A stretch of 38,309 nucleotides of DNA, from contig NZ_JADJDO010000008.1 of assembly GCF_016702655.1 (NCBI RefSeq), positions 1 to 38,309 on the forward strand. The letters are read 5' to 3'. The notes beneath the pieces were generated by a model. The model was given only the letters and a program-made list of their open reading frames with translations. It was not told the DNA's origin and did not search any database. The stretch's first letter is position 1. Each line of letters starts with the position of its first letter. Origin of the DNA: Ideonella sp. (lineage in GTDB: Bacteria > Pseudomonadota > Gammaproteobacteria > Burkholderiales > Burkholderiaceae_C). Position numbers and translations under genes: made by a program. This document shows positions 17,449-26,343 of this stretch, one piece after another.

Positions 17449-18942
17449 ATGAGCTCCCGTATGAACACCGCCGTCATCGAGCGTCTTGCAAGCACCGGCC
17501 GTCTTGATCGCATCTTCATCGACGGTGAGTGGGTGCTGCTCGCAGGGCGGGCCCGCAGCGCCGTCATCGATCCGTCGACCGAAGAAGCGGTCGCGGAAAT
17601 CGCATTGGGCAACGCGCAGGACGTCGACGCAGCCGTGGCCGCGGCGCGGCGCGCCTTCGCCACCTGGTCGGTGAGTTCGCCGCAGAGCCGGGCCGCGCTG
17701 CTCGACCGCATCCACGGCCTGATCCTGGAGCGCACCGAAGCGTTCGCCCAGGCGATCTCGCAGGAGATGGGCTGCGCCATTACCGTGGCGCGCGGCGCAC
17801 AGGTGCCGATCGCGGCGGAGCACATCCGCGTGGCGCTCGACCTCGCGGCAAGATACCCCTTCCTCACGCATCGCGGCGACACGGCCATCCTGCGCGAGGC
17901 CATCGGCGTGTGCGGCCTGATCACGCCGTGGAACTGGCCGCTGTACCAGATCACCGCGAAGGTCGGCCCGGCGCTCGCAGCCGGATGCACCGTCGTGCTC
18001 AAGCCCAGCGAACTGTCGCCGCTGAGCGCGCTGCTGTTCGCGGAAGTGGTGCACGACGCCGGCATTCCGGCGGGGGTGTTCAACCTCGTCAGCGGCACCG
18101 GGCCGGAGGTCGGCGCCGCGCTGGCCGCGCACCCCGACGTGGACATGATCTCGATCACCGGCTCCACCCGGGCCGGCGTGCTGGTGGCGCAGGCGGCCGC
18201 GCCGACCGTCAAGCGCGTGGCGCAGGAACTCGGCGGCAAGTCGCCCAACCTCATCCTGCCCGATGCCGACTTCGCCCGCGCCATACCGGCTGCGGTGGCG
18301 GCGGGCATGCGCAACGTCGGCCAGTCCTGCAGCGCCCCGACCCGCATCATCGTGCCGCGCGAACGTCTCGCGGAAGTCGAGCGCCTCGCGCGCGAGACGT
18401 CGTCCGCGTTCGCCGTTGGCGACCCGCGTTCACCGCTGACCACGCACGGGCCTGTGGCCAACCATGCGCAATACAACCGCGTGCAGGACATGATCGGTGT
18501 CGGCATCGCCGAAGGCGCGCGACTCGTTTGTGGTGGCCTGGGCCGGCCAGAGGGCTTGAGCCGCGGCTACTACTGCCGGCCAACCATCTTCTCCGCGGTG
18601 CAGCCGCAGATGCGCATCGCGCAGGAAGAGATCTTCGGCCCGGTGCTGGTGATCATCGCCTACGACAGCGTGGACGAGGCCGTGGAGATCGCCAACGGCA
18701 CCGAATACGGCCTGGGCGGGCATGTGCAGGGCCAGGACCTCGCGGCCACGCGTGCGGTGGCCGCGCGCATCCGTGCCGGGCAGGTGCACATCAACAACCC
18801 GCCCTGGAGCCCGGATGCGCCCTTCGGCGGCTACAAGCGCTCGGGCAACGGACGCGAATACGGCGTCGAAGGCCTGGAGGAATACCTCGAGACCAAGGCC
18901 ATCCTCGGCTACGGGGCAGGCCCGGCGCCCGCTGGCACCTGA
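17449..18942 (+). CDS. NAD(P)-dependent aldehyde dehydrogenase
   Basis: Oxidises an aldehyde to its acid. The 497-residue product has all family landmarks: LITPWNWPLYQI with the oxyanion Asn N162, KPSELSPLSALLFAEV, the ITGSTRAGVLV turn, catalytic Glu E260 in QELGGKSPN, catalytic Cys C294 in GQSCSAPTR, EEIFGPVLVI and PFGGYKRSGNGREYG. Two starts are possible, ATG 17449 and ATG 17461; neither has an ideal ribosome site. It heads a plus-strand set with a bicupin 46 bases downstream and an FAD oxidoreductase after that. The set suggests that the oxidoreductase makes an aldehyde from an amine or amino acid and this enzyme finishes the oxidation. The gene is intact. Confidence 0.93.
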   Translation: MSSRMNTAVIERLASTGRLDRIFIDGEWVLLAGRARSAVIDPSTEEAVAEIALGNAQDVDAAVAAARRAFATWSVSSPQSRAALLDRIHGLILERTEAFAQAISQEMGCAITVARGAQVPIAAEHIRVALDLAARYPFLTHRGDTAILREAIGVCGLITPWNWPLYQITAKVGPALAAGCTVVLKPSELSPLSALLFAEVVHDAGIPAGVFNLVSGTGPEVGAALAAHPDVDMISITGSTRAGVLVAQAAAPTVKRVAQELGGKSPNLILPDADFARAIPAAVAAGMRNVGQSCSAPTRIIVPRERLAEVERLARETSSAFAVGDPRSPLTTHGPVANHAQYNRVQDMIGVGIAEGARLVCGGLGRPEGLSRGYYCRPTIFSAVQPQMRIAQEEIFGPVLVIIAYDSVDEAVEIANGTEYGLGGHVQGQDLAATRAVAARIRAGQVHINNPPWSPDAPFGGYKRSGNGREYGVEGLEEYLETKAILGYGAGPAPAGT

Positions 18943-18988
18943 GGGCGCCAACGCAGATGAATACCCGCAACTCGAAGGAACGACGACC

Positions 18989-19708
18989 ATGACCGTAGCC
19001 CTGGTGCTGCATCGCGCCGATGGCGCCCCCGTTTCAACCTCCTTCCGCAGGGCGGCGTTCGGCACGGCCGATCCCTTTGCACGAAATCGCGAGATCGCGT
19101 GGGAAGGTCCGGGCTCGATGGCTGCGGGCAGAGCGAGCTTCATTGGTGAACTCGAAGTCGCGCGCTTTCCCCACATCGAGACCCTTGTCGTGCTGGAGGG
19201 CGAGCTGACCCTGACCGTGGCCGGAGCGGCCCCGCTGGTGCTCGGCCCGCAATCGGGCGCTGTCATCGGATGCGGCACCGAACTTCGCATCCAGGCCACA
19301 TCGCGCACGCGTTTCGTGTTTTGCGCGGCCGCCTGCGACAAGCCGACCAAGCGCGGCGTCACCGCGCTGTGCGCCAACGCTGACTTCAAGCCGTCCAACC
19401 CGTCGCCGGCCGAGACGCTGCTCGGCCCCACGCCGCAATGCCGCAGCGACAACGTGTTCACCGACGACGCCGCGCAGTATCTCGCGGGCACCTGGGACTC
19501 GACGCCCTACCACCGGATCGTCCGTGCCCATCGCCTCAACGAGTTCATGTTCCTGCTGGCCGGCAGCGTGCGCTTCGCAGCCCCCGATGGCAGCGTGCTG
19601 TCCGCGGGCACCGGCGATGCGCTGTTCGTGCCGCAGGGCGCACCGATCGGCTGGGAAAGCAGCGATCGCGTGGTCAAGTTCTACGTGTGCCAAAGCGTCC
19701 CGGCCTGA
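18989..19708 (+). CDS. Bicupin protein (Cupin_3-like tandem cupin)
   Basis: The 239-residue protein carries two small cupin barrels. The first (about 45-120) has ARFPHIETLVVLEGELTLTV followed by LVLGPQSGAVIGCGTELRI. The second (about 165-235) has RIVRAHRLNEFMFLLAGSVR and LSAGTGDALFVPQGAPIGWE. Only part of the metal-binding His/Glu set is present (H and E in each first motif), so catalysis is uncertain. Cupins of this kind often occur next to DadA-like oxidases and aldehyde dehydrogenases in amine catabolic sets. AAGGAA lies about ten bases before the ATG. Alternatives are an ureidoglycine aminohydrolase-like enzyme or a ligand-binding accessory protein. Confidence 0.8.
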   Translation: MTVALVLHRADGAPVSTSFRRAAFGTADPFARNREIAWEGPGSMAAGRASFIGELEVARFPHIETLVVLEGELTLTVAGAAPLVLGPQSGAVIGCGTELRIQATSRTRFVFCAAACDKPTKRGVTALCANADFKPSNPSPAETLLGPTPQCRSDNVFTDDAAQYLAGTWDSTPYHRIVRAHRLNEFMFLLAGSVRFAAPDGSVLSAGTGDALFVPQGAPIGWESSDRVVKFYVCQSVPA

Positions 19709-19729
19709 AGCGACGATCGAGCCCCAGCC

Positions 19730-21053
19730 ATGTCACACCCACTGCGCCTTGTCGAGACTTCGCCCAACCCGCCGGAGCGTGCCGACGTCGTCGTGATCGG
19801 CGGCGGAATCATCGGAGTCTTCACCGCCTACTACCTGGCCCAGCGCGGGCTGTCGGTCGCCTTGGTCGAAAAGGCCTCATCGGCGCCGAACAATCGAGCC
19901 GCAACTGGGGCTGGTGCCGCCAGCAGAACCGCGACGCGCGCGAACTGCCCATGGCCACCCGCAGCCTCGGGCTGTAGGATCAGCTTGCCGCCGACAGCGG
20001 CGAAGACACGGGCTTCAAGCGCTGCGGCTTGCTGTACCTCAGCAACGACGAGGCCCAGATCGCCGGCTGGGCCAAGTGGCGCGAGTTCGCGACGACGGCT
20101 GGCGTGACCACGCACATGCTCAGCGGCCGCGAGGCCTCGGAGCGGGGCCAGGCGACCGGCCGCGCGTGGAAAGGCGGCGTCTTCTCCCCACCGACGGCAC
20201 GGCCGATACGGCCAAGGCGGCGCCGGCCGTCGCAGCCGCGATCATGAAACTCGGCGGCACCGTGCACCAGAACTGCGCCGCGCGCGGCGTCGAGATGGAG
20301 GGCGGCCGGCTCAGCGGTGTCGTGACCGAAGCCGGGACCATCAAGACCCGCACCGCCGTGCTCGCAGGCGGCGCGTGGGCGTCCTCGTTCTGCAACCAGC
20401 TCGGCGTGCAGTTTCCGGTCGCCACGATTCGCCAATCGATGGTCCGTCTGGCACCGGTCGAGCAGCAACTGCCGGCCGCGCTGACCAGCCCGCACGTCGC
20501 CATCACCCGCCGCCCGGACGGCCACTACGTGCTGGCCATCAGCGGCCGTGGGCGTGCCGACCCCACGGCGCAGATGCTGCGCTTCGCGCCGCAGTTCTTG
20601 CCGATGTTCGCCAAGCGCTGGCGCAACGTGTTTCCCGGCGGCCTGGAAGGCATGCGCTGGGGCCACGAAACGCGAGCGAAATGGAAGCTGGACGCGCCCA
20701 CACCGATGGAGCGGGCACGCATCCTCGACCCCAAGCCCGACCCCGCAGGCGTGCGCGAAACCCACCGCCGTGCCGTCGACTTGTTGCCGGCGCTGCGCGA
20801 AGCCCGCATCGCCAATACCTGGGCCGGCTACATCGACAGCACGCCCGACGGCGTGCCGGGGATCGGCGAGCTGCCGCAGGTTCGGGGCCTCATCCTGGCC
20901 GCGGGCTTCTCCGGCCACGGCTTCGGCATCGGCCCCGGCGCAGGCCACCTGATCGCCGACCTGGTGTCTGGGGCCAAGCCGATCTTCGACCCGGCGCCTT
21001 TCGACCCGGCACGGTTCAAGGAGTCGATGTGGGGCAAGGTGGCTGACTTCTAG
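19730..21053 (+). pseudogene. FAD-dependent oxidoreductase (DadA-like) with two frameshifts and an in-frame stop
   Basis: DAO-family flavoprotein for oxidative deamination of an amine or amino acid. The FAD site VVVIGGGIIGVFTAYYLAQR is intact. The frame breaks near 19876 (VEK, then LIGAEQSSRNWGWCRQQNRD), a TAG at 19975-19977 replaces the Trp expected in SLGLWDQL, and a base is missing near 20190 (VFSP, then TDGTADTAKAAPAVAAAI). The remaining 285 codons run cleanly, including GGAWASSFCNQLGVQFPV, the DSTPDGVPGIGEL segment and ILAAGFSGHGFGIGPGAG. Joined length is about 440 residues. Three defects lie within 320 bases and none in the last 850. A TGG-to-TAG change is a true substitution signature, so real inactivation is possible. 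Confidence 0.85.
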
Positions 21054-21449
21054 GGTTGCCGCGCCAGGCCGACGACCCGTCTACCCATTGACCCCCCGAA
21101 GGGCTTCCATGGCAACAACAGCGTGCGCCTGGCCGACGGATTCCTGATCACCCCGACGGATGCGTGCCTCGGTTGCCCGGACCCGGACCGCTTGGCCCGC
21201 CAGCGAGACGATCACGCTTCACCGGCGCATCTATGCGGCCATCCGGCCCGGTCGGTGATTCATACGGCTCGGCACTCAATCGCACAGCAAGCCATTGCCG
21301 GCTGTAGTCGCATTGCTGACGCACAGACTGCGGGCGAGACTCTTCGCGCCGATCGCGGCTTGCGACCCATCGGAGTCGATCCCCCTCCGCGAGAGCAGTC
21401 ATAGCAGACTGACCCGCGAGACTTGGCGTTGGGGGTTCCTGTCGGTGCC
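21054..21449. other. Intergenic region with one dispersed repeat
   Basis: About 400 bases lie between the FAD oxidoreductase gene and the convergent RidA remnant. The only recognisable element is repeat copy C at 21261-21305. No terminator with a T tract is seen. Confidence 0.4.
21261..21305 (+). repeat. Dispersed repeat, copy C
   Basis: CATACGGCTCGGCACTCAAT continues CGCACAGCAAGCCATTGCCG and GCTGT. It differs from copies A and B at a handful of positions but keeps the ACGGCT.GGC and AGCCATTGCCGGCT arms that can fold on each other. It lies 8 kb from the other two copies, which shows that the unit is dispersed rather than a local duplication. Confidence 0.65.
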
Positions 21450-21750
21450 TCAGATGGCAGCGACGATCGTCAATTCGACGTGCAGGTCAGGCGTCGTCAG
21501 GCGCGCTTCAACCGGCGTTCTGGGGGGTGTGGCTCCAGCGGGCAACCAGCCCTGCCACACCTGATTCATGGCAGCGAAGTCGGCGCATGTTGCGCAGATG
21601 GACCACGGCGGCGAGGACACGATCCCGACCGCTCCCGGCCTCGGCCAGCAGAGCATCAACGCTCGCCAGTAATTGGGCGCGATACCGCGTCGCGGTGCGC
21701 GAGCTGTTCCACATCGGCGCGGCCGACGGCGCGACGCAGCCCCCGCGCGC
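21450..21750 (-). pseudogene. RidA-family (YjgF) remnant, N terminus missing
   Basis: RidA proteins hydrolyse reactive enamine/imine intermediates. The C-terminal two thirds can be read across two frames: TRYRAQLLASVDALLAEAG, SGRDRVLAAVVHLRNMR, then DFAAMNQVWQGWLPAGATPP and RTPVEARLTTPDLHVELTIV ending AAI. The conserved R of P.R..VEA.L and the final E.....A match the family. About 40 N-terminal residues are absent, because the Crp-like gene ends at 21754. A frameshift near 21580 separates the two parts. A RidA beside an imine-forming FAD oxidase makes functional sense, so this is probably a decayed member of the preceding set, though on the opposite strand. Confidence 0.7.
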
Positions 21751-21753
21751 ACC

Positions 21754-22434
21754 CTATTCAAACGCCTCCGGCCGCAGGATCTCGATACGCCCGCGGTGCA
21801 GGCGCAGCGCCCCGGCACGTTCCAGCGCCTTCAGGGCCACCGACAGCTTGGGCCGGCTGACGCCGCAGTGATCGGAAAGCTCGCCGTGTGTGAGCGTGAT
21901 TTGGCGACCCCCGTCGCCGCCTGCCGAGCGCGCGAGCACGGCGCGCACACGCTCGTTCACGCTGCGCTCGAGCCAGCCTAGTTCGCGCTGCTGCACCTCG
22001 CGCAAGCGCTGCGCCAGGAAGCGCGCCAGGGCTGCCATCAATGGCGGATGGGCCAGTACCGCGGCTTCCACCGCATCGCGCGGTAGCCAGCGCAGCGTGC
22101 CTGACCGCCGCCATACCAGCTCCACGCCGAGCCTGAGATCACCGAACAGCGTTGACAGCAGCCCGATCTCGCCGCCTTCGAACCACACCGGAATGACGCG
22201 GCGCCCTTCGGCATCGAGCATCACCACCACCTCGAGCACGCCTTTCTCCACCAGGGGCAGAGCCGGTGGCTGCGAGGTCTCGCGCCACGCGATTTGGCCC
22301 GGGCGCCCGCGCAGCTCGGCGCCAGGCGCGATCCGGCTGAGCAGCAGCACTGCAAATGCTCGGTTCAACGCGCGGCTGGGCGGGCCCTCGGGTAAGTCCT
22401 GAGCGTCTTGTTCCTGGGGTAACTGAACGGGCAT
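21754..22434 (-). CDS. Crp/Fnr-family transcriptional regulator
   Basis: The 226-residue protein has a cNMP-type beta-roll (LPLVEKGVLEVVVMLDAEGR, RRVIPVWFEGGEIGLLSTLF) and a C-terminal winged HTH (LTHGELSDHCGVSRPKLSVA, LKALERAGALRLHRGRIEIL). The phosphate-binding cassette of true CRP (GE..L..RSA) is not evident, and no Fnr-type Cys cluster is seen, so the effector is unknown. ATG 22434 is used here; an upstream in-frame ATG at 22488 would leave only 14 bases before the divergent receptor gene at 22503. The regulator probably controls that divergent set through the shared region. Confidence 0.85.
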   Translation of the reverse strand: MPVQLPQEQDAQDLPEGPPSRALNRAFAVLLLSRIAPGAELRGRPGQIAWRETSQPPALPLVEKGVLEVVVMLDAEGRRVIPVWFEGGEIGLLSTLFGDLRLGVELVWRRSGTLRWLPRDAVEAAVLAHPPLMAALARFLAQRLREVQQRELGWLERSVNERVRAVLARSAGGDGGRQITLTHGELSDHCGVSRPKLSVALKALERAGALRLHRGRIEILRPEAFE

Positions 22435-22502
22435 GGGCGACACGCAGAAACTGCGCCCCAGTTTAGGCGGCCTGCCCCAGGGCCGCATCAGGAGACTGCG
22501 CT

Positions 22503-23456
22503 ATGCCGATCACCCGCCGCGCCGCTGTCGCCGCCCTGGCCCTGCCCTGGCTGGCGCGGGCTCAGGATAAGTCCCTGCGCATGCTCGTCGGCTATCCACC
22601 CGGCGGCGCCGTCGACGTGGTGGCGCGCGAGGTGGCCGAAGGCATGCGCGCCTCGGGCTACAACGTGCTGGTTGACAACAAGACCGGGGCCTCCGGTCGA
22701 CTGGCCACTGCGCAACTGCTGCAGGCGCCGGCCGACGGCCAGACGCTGATTTGCATGCCCGGCGGCAACGCGACGATATTCCCACACGTCTACAACAACC
22801 TGGGCCACGACCCGCTGACGAAGCTGAAGCCGCTGGGCACGGCTTGCAGCTTCAGCTTCGGCCTCGGCGCGGGGCCGGGCACGCCGGCCAGGACGCTGAA
22901 GGAGTTCGTCGACTGGGCCCGCGCCAATCCCGGCAAGGCGGCCTACGGCACGCCGGGCGGCGGCACGGCGATGCACTTCTTGGGTGTGATGTTCGGCCGC
23001 GCCGCCGGCATCGATCTCGTGCACGTGCCCTACAAGGGCGGCGCCCAGGCGATCACCGACGTGATCGGCGGCCAGGTGCCGACGCTGCTGACCACACTGC
23101 CGAATCTGATCGGGCCGCACCAACAGGGCAAGGTGCGGGTGCTCGCGTTCTCGGGCGAGCGGCCGCTGGCCACGCTGCCCGGCGTCCCCACCTTCGCCGA
23201 GGCCGGCTACCCGCAGTTGACACTGTCGGAGGTTTTCGCCTTCTTCATGCGCAGCGAGGTACCGGCCGCGGCCAGCGAGCCGCTGGTTGTGGCCCTTGCA
23301 CGCGCAGCGCAGTCCGAGCGCGTGGTGCAGGCGCTGCGCAAGCTGGAGTTCGAGCCGCTGGTGCTGTCGCCGGCCGAGTTGTCGGCAAGATTGAAGACCG
23401 AGAGCGCGAACTGGCGGCGCGTGGTCGCCGAATCGGGCTACAAGGTCACCGACTGA
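22503..23456 (+). CDS. Bug/TctC-type periplasmic solute receptor
   Basis: High-affinity periplasmic binding protein of the tripartite tricarboxylate receptor family. The 317-residue product begins MPITRRAAVAALALPWLARA, an export signal with RR, then MLVGYPPGGAVDVVAREVAE, the Bug phosphate/carboxylate-binding beginning (G.PPGG..D...R). Further landmarks are VDNKTGASGRLATAQL, APADGQTLICMPGGNATI, DLVHVPYKGGAQAITDVIGG and PLATLPGVPTFAEAGYP. AGGAG lies eight bases before the ATG. No TctA or TctB membrane partner is encoded nearby, as is common for Burkholderiales Bug proteins. It is the first gene of a row with hydrolases and sulfatases, pointing to a carboxylate or related anion as ligand. Confidence 0.93.
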   Translation: MPITRRAAVAALALPWLARAQDKSLRMLVGYPPGGAVDVVAREVAEGMRASGYNVLVDNKTGASGRLATAQLLQAPADGQTLICMPGGNATIFPHVYNNLGHDPLTKLKPLGTACSFSFGLGAGPGTPARTLKEFVDWARANPGKAAYGTPGGGTAMHFLGVMFGRAAGIDLVHVPYKGGAQAITDVIGGQVPTLLTTLPNLIGPHQQGKVRVLAFSGERPLATLPGVPTFAEAGYPQLTLSEVFAFFMRSEVPAAASEPLVVALARAAQSERVVQALRKLEFEPLVLSPAELSARLKTESANWRRVVAESGYKVTD

Positions 23457-23530
23457 AGCCGCGTTGAACATCCTGCCGGTCACCGCCAACCAGCAACTGA
23501 AGCAAGCGACCACGACAGGAGGGAATCGAA

Positions 23531-24685
23531 ATGAGCGAGGCGATTCGCCGCCATGGCGCAAGGAATGAATGGCGACCGCGCGACGCCGCCGGCTTTGCCG
23601 CCTTGCTGGTCGCCACCGCGCTGGCGCCGGTGACCATCTGGTCGAAGGACCGCGCCGGCGGGGCGCTGGACCTGCACGACATGGGTACGCTCTACGTCGG
23701 CGGGCGCGTCGTGGAAAGCCCGACGCCAGCATCGTCTGGGCCGCCGTTCATCTTGCCTCCCGCGCGGGGCAGCCGCGTCGCCGACCAGAGCTTCGTCGAG
23801 TACTTCGTCCCGCGCAAGGTCACGGGCGCGCCGCTCGTGATGGTGCCCGGCGGATCGCTGCTCGGTTCGCAGTACCAGACCACGCCCGACGGCCGGCCGG
23901 GCTGGGCGACGCGTTTCGTCCAGCGGGGTCATCCGACATACCTGCTCGAGCCCGCGAACCGCGGCCGTGCCGGCCTGTACGCGGACGACATCAATGCCGC
24001 GCTGCTGGGCAGCGGCGCGTCGCCTGCGCCGGGCGCCGGCTTGTGGAACTTCATTCCGGAGGTCGCCTGGCCGCAATTCGGCCTCGGCACGGTGACGCCG
24101 GGTTCGACCAATCCCTTCGTGCCCGCGACCTTCGTTGCGCATGCGGACGGGCGGTTCGCGCTCGCCGGCCTGCAGCAGCTGGCGGCCTCGTTCGTGCCGA
24201 ACCGGTTCGGCAATGCGGCCGCCGAGGTCGGCGGCATCACCGCGTTGCTCGAACGCTTGGGCTCCGCGGTGCTGATCGGTCACTCGCTGGGCGGGCAGCA
24301 GGTGTTCGAGGCCGCTCTGGCTCGGCCGACACGCGTCGAAGCCATCGTCGCCGTCGAGCCTGTGGCGTGTCCGGCCGAGGTGGCCAATCCGCCCTTCACT
24401 GCGGCGGACGCCGAACGCCTGGCCGCCGCGCGCATCCCGGTGCTCGTGATCTACGGCGACCACATCGAAGGCGGCACACCCGCACAAGGCTACCGGCCCT
24501 TTCAGGGGCCGCGGCGCGTGCTGTGCCGGGCACTGGCCGAACGGCTTCGCGCAGCCGGCGTTCCGGCGCAGGTGATATCGCTGCCGGAGGACCTGGGCGT
24601 CAGGGGCAACAGCCATCTGATGATGCTCGAGAACAATAGCGACGACATTGCCGAGCTGATCGCGCGATGGCTCTCGCGCCAGTGA
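23531..24685 (+). CDS. Exported alpha/beta hydrolase (esterase-like)
   Basis: Serine hydrolase of 384 residues. The N terminus has a hydrophobic segment, AAGFAALLVATALAPVTIW, after a polar lead, consistent with a signal peptide or membrane anchor. The oxyanion-side loop is VMVPGGSLLGSQYQT; the nucleophile elbow is VLIGHSLGGQQVFEAAL with the active Ser; the acid lies near LVIYGDHIEGG; the catalytic His is in GNSHLMMLENNSDDIAELIA. The NSHLMMLE...D end is that of a group of bacterial secreted esterases annotated as carboxylic ester hydrolases. AGGAGGG is seen seven bases before the ATG. It lies in the same direction between the Bug receptor and the first sulfatase. The gene is intact. Confidence 0.85.
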   Translation: MSEAIRRHGARNEWRPRDAAGFAALLVATALAPVTIWSKDRAGGALDLHDMGTLYVGGRVVESPTPASSGPPFILPPARGSRVADQSFVEYFVPRKVTGAPLVMVPGGSLLGSQYQTTPDGRPGWATRFVQRGHPTYLLEPANRGRAGLYADDINAALLGSGASPAPGAGLWNFIPEVAWPQFGLGTVTPGSTNPFVPATFVAHADGRFALAGLQQLAASFVPNRFGNAAAEVGGITALLERLGSAVLIGHSLGGQQVFEAALARPTRVEAIVAVEPVACPAEVANPPFTAADAERLAAARIPVLVIYGDHIEGGTPAQGYRPFQGPRRVLCRALAERLRAAGVPAQVISLPEDLGVRGNSHLMMLENNSDDIAELIARWLSRQ

Positions 24686-24794
24686 TGCTGGACACCGAGA
24701 CCGGCATGGAAAGAGCGCGGACCCTGGGCCGGGAACGAACCCTGGCGACGCGTCGTCACCGAGTCGATCCACAAGACCCCCAATCGAGCCTCAC

Positions 24795-26333
24795 GTGAAC
24801 ATCCTGCTGATTACCGCCGACCAGCAGCGCGCCGACTGCTTCGGTTTCGAGGGCAGGCGCGTGCACACGCCGCACCTGGACCTGCTGGCCGCACGCGGCA
24901 CGCGCTTCGCCGCATGCATCACGCCCAACGTGGTGTGCATGCCGGCGCGCGCATCGATGCTCACCGGGCTGCTGCCGCTGACCCACGGCACGCACGACAA
25001 CGGCATCGACCTGGACGAGGCCGTCGGCGAGGCCGGGTGGGCCGGCACGCTGGCGCGCGCCGGCTGGCACACCGCCTTCATCGGCAAGGCGCATTTCTCG
25101 AGCAACCATTCGGCCCATGCCACCGGCCGCTGCGAGAACCTGAAGAGCGCCGCGAGCTTCGGCGACGACTGGTGTGGCCCCTACATGGGCTTCACGCAGG
25201 TGGAGCTGGTGCAGCTGGGTCACAACCACTGGCTGCCCGATCGCCCGCCGGGCGGCATGCACTACGAGCGCTGGTACCACGGCGACAGGCTGTCGGACCT
25301 GAAGGACGCGCTGTACCGGCGCCACCTGGGCGCGCCCACCAACGCGGCGCAGACGCACGACTCGGCGCTGCCGCAGGCCTGGCACAACAGCGAATGGGTC
25401 GGCAACCGCACGGTGGAGCTGCTGCGCGCGCAGGGGCGCGAGCGGCGTGCGCGTGGCGGCTCGGCGGCACGGCCCTTCGCCGCGTGGGTGTCGTTCGCCG
25501 ACCCGCACCACCCCTTCGATGCGCCGGCACCCTGGTGCTGGATGCACCGGCCGGAAGACGTCGACCTGCCGCCGCAGCGCACGCGCGACCTGGAGCGCCG
25601 CCCCTGGTGGCACCGCGCCGCGCTGGAGAACACGCCGCAGGGCGGCGACCGCCAGGTGCGCGAGTCGTACTCGCGCATCGGGCCGCAAAACGATGCGCAG
25701 CTGCGCCGCATCATCGCCAACACCTACGGCATGGTCTCGCTGGTGGACCACCAGGTCGGGCGCATCCTCGCCGCGCTGCACGACGAAGGGCTGGCCGACG
25801 ACACGCTGGTGGTCTACACCGCCGACCACGGCGACTGGCTGGGTGACCACGGCCTGGTGCTGAAAGGGCCGATGTTCTACGAGGGCCTGCTGCGGGTCGG
25901 GCTGATCCTGCGCGGCCCGGGCGTGCCGGCCGGCCGCGTGGTGACCGACCCGGTGTCCACCATCGACCTGGCCGCCACCTTTGGCGACTATTGCGGCGTG
26001 CCGGTGACGCAGGCCAGCCACAGCCGCAGCCTGCGCCCGCTGGTCGAGGGCCGGGGCAGCCGCGACCATGCGCTGACCGAATGGCGCCTCGGGCCGCAGC
26101 GGTGCGGCGTGGCGCTGGACCTGCGCGGCGTGCGCACGCGCGAGGCCAAGCTCACCTTCGAATTCGGCTCCAGGGCCGGCGAGCTGTACGACCTGAAGCA
26201 GGACCCGCACGAGATGCACAACCTGTTCGACGACCCTGCCGCGCGCGGGCTGCGCGACGAACTGATGCAGCGCCTGCTGAGCCGGCCGCAGGACTTCCGC
26301 GATCCCCTGGCCCAGCCCGTGGGCCCCGCCTGA
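24795..26333 (+). CDS. Sulfatase/phosphonate monoester hydrolase family enzyme (first copy)
   Basis: Alkaline-phosphatase-fold hydrolase of sulfate or phosphonate esters, 512 residues. It starts with GTG 24795 directly at the first beta strand (MNILLITADQQR, metal Asp D9), with no signal peptide, so a cytoplasmic location is likely. The formylglycine site is VVCMPARASMLTG with C48-x-P-x-R52, the form modified by FGE. Further active-site text: FIGKAHF (K98, H100), SFADPHHPFD (D236, H238) and VVYTADHGDWLGDHG (D344, H345). C-terminal ELYDLKQDPHEMHNLFDD is the common sulfatase ending. The CMPAR form and the long inserts fit the phosphonate monoester hydrolase/choline-sulfatase side of the family. 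An alpha/beta hydrolase gene follows ten bases downstream, so they are co-translated. Confidence 0.92.
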   Translation: MNILLITADQQRADCFGFEGRRVHTPHLDLLAARGTRFAACITPNVVCMPARASMLTGLLPLTHGTHDNGIDLDEAVGEAGWAGTLARAGWHTAFIGKAHFSSNHSAHATGRCENLKSAASFGDDWCGPYMGFTQVELVQLGHNHWLPDRPPGGMHYERWYHGDRLSDLKDALYRRHLGAPTNAAQTHDSALPQAWHNSEWVGNRTVELLRAQGRERRARGGSAARPFAAWVSFADPHHPFDAPAPWCWMHRPEDVDLPPQRTRDLERRPWWHRAALENTPQGGDRQVRESYSRIGPQNDAQLRRIIANTYGMVSLVDHQVGRILAALHDEGLADDTLVVYTADHGDWLGDHGLVLKGPMFYEGLLRVGLILRGPGVPAGRVVTDPVSTIDLAATFGDYCGVPVTQASHSRSLRPLVEGRGSRDHALTEWRLGPQRCGVALDLRGVRTREAKLTFEFGSRAGELYDLKQDPHEMHNLFDDPAARGLRDELMQRLLSRPQDFRDPLAQPVGPA

Positions 26334-26343
26334 AGGGACCCCC

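Noticed and set aside
13109..21305. Dispersed repeats as integron attC sites
   Set aside because: The RYYYAAC/GTTRRRY core pairs of attC are absent and no integrase gene is present.
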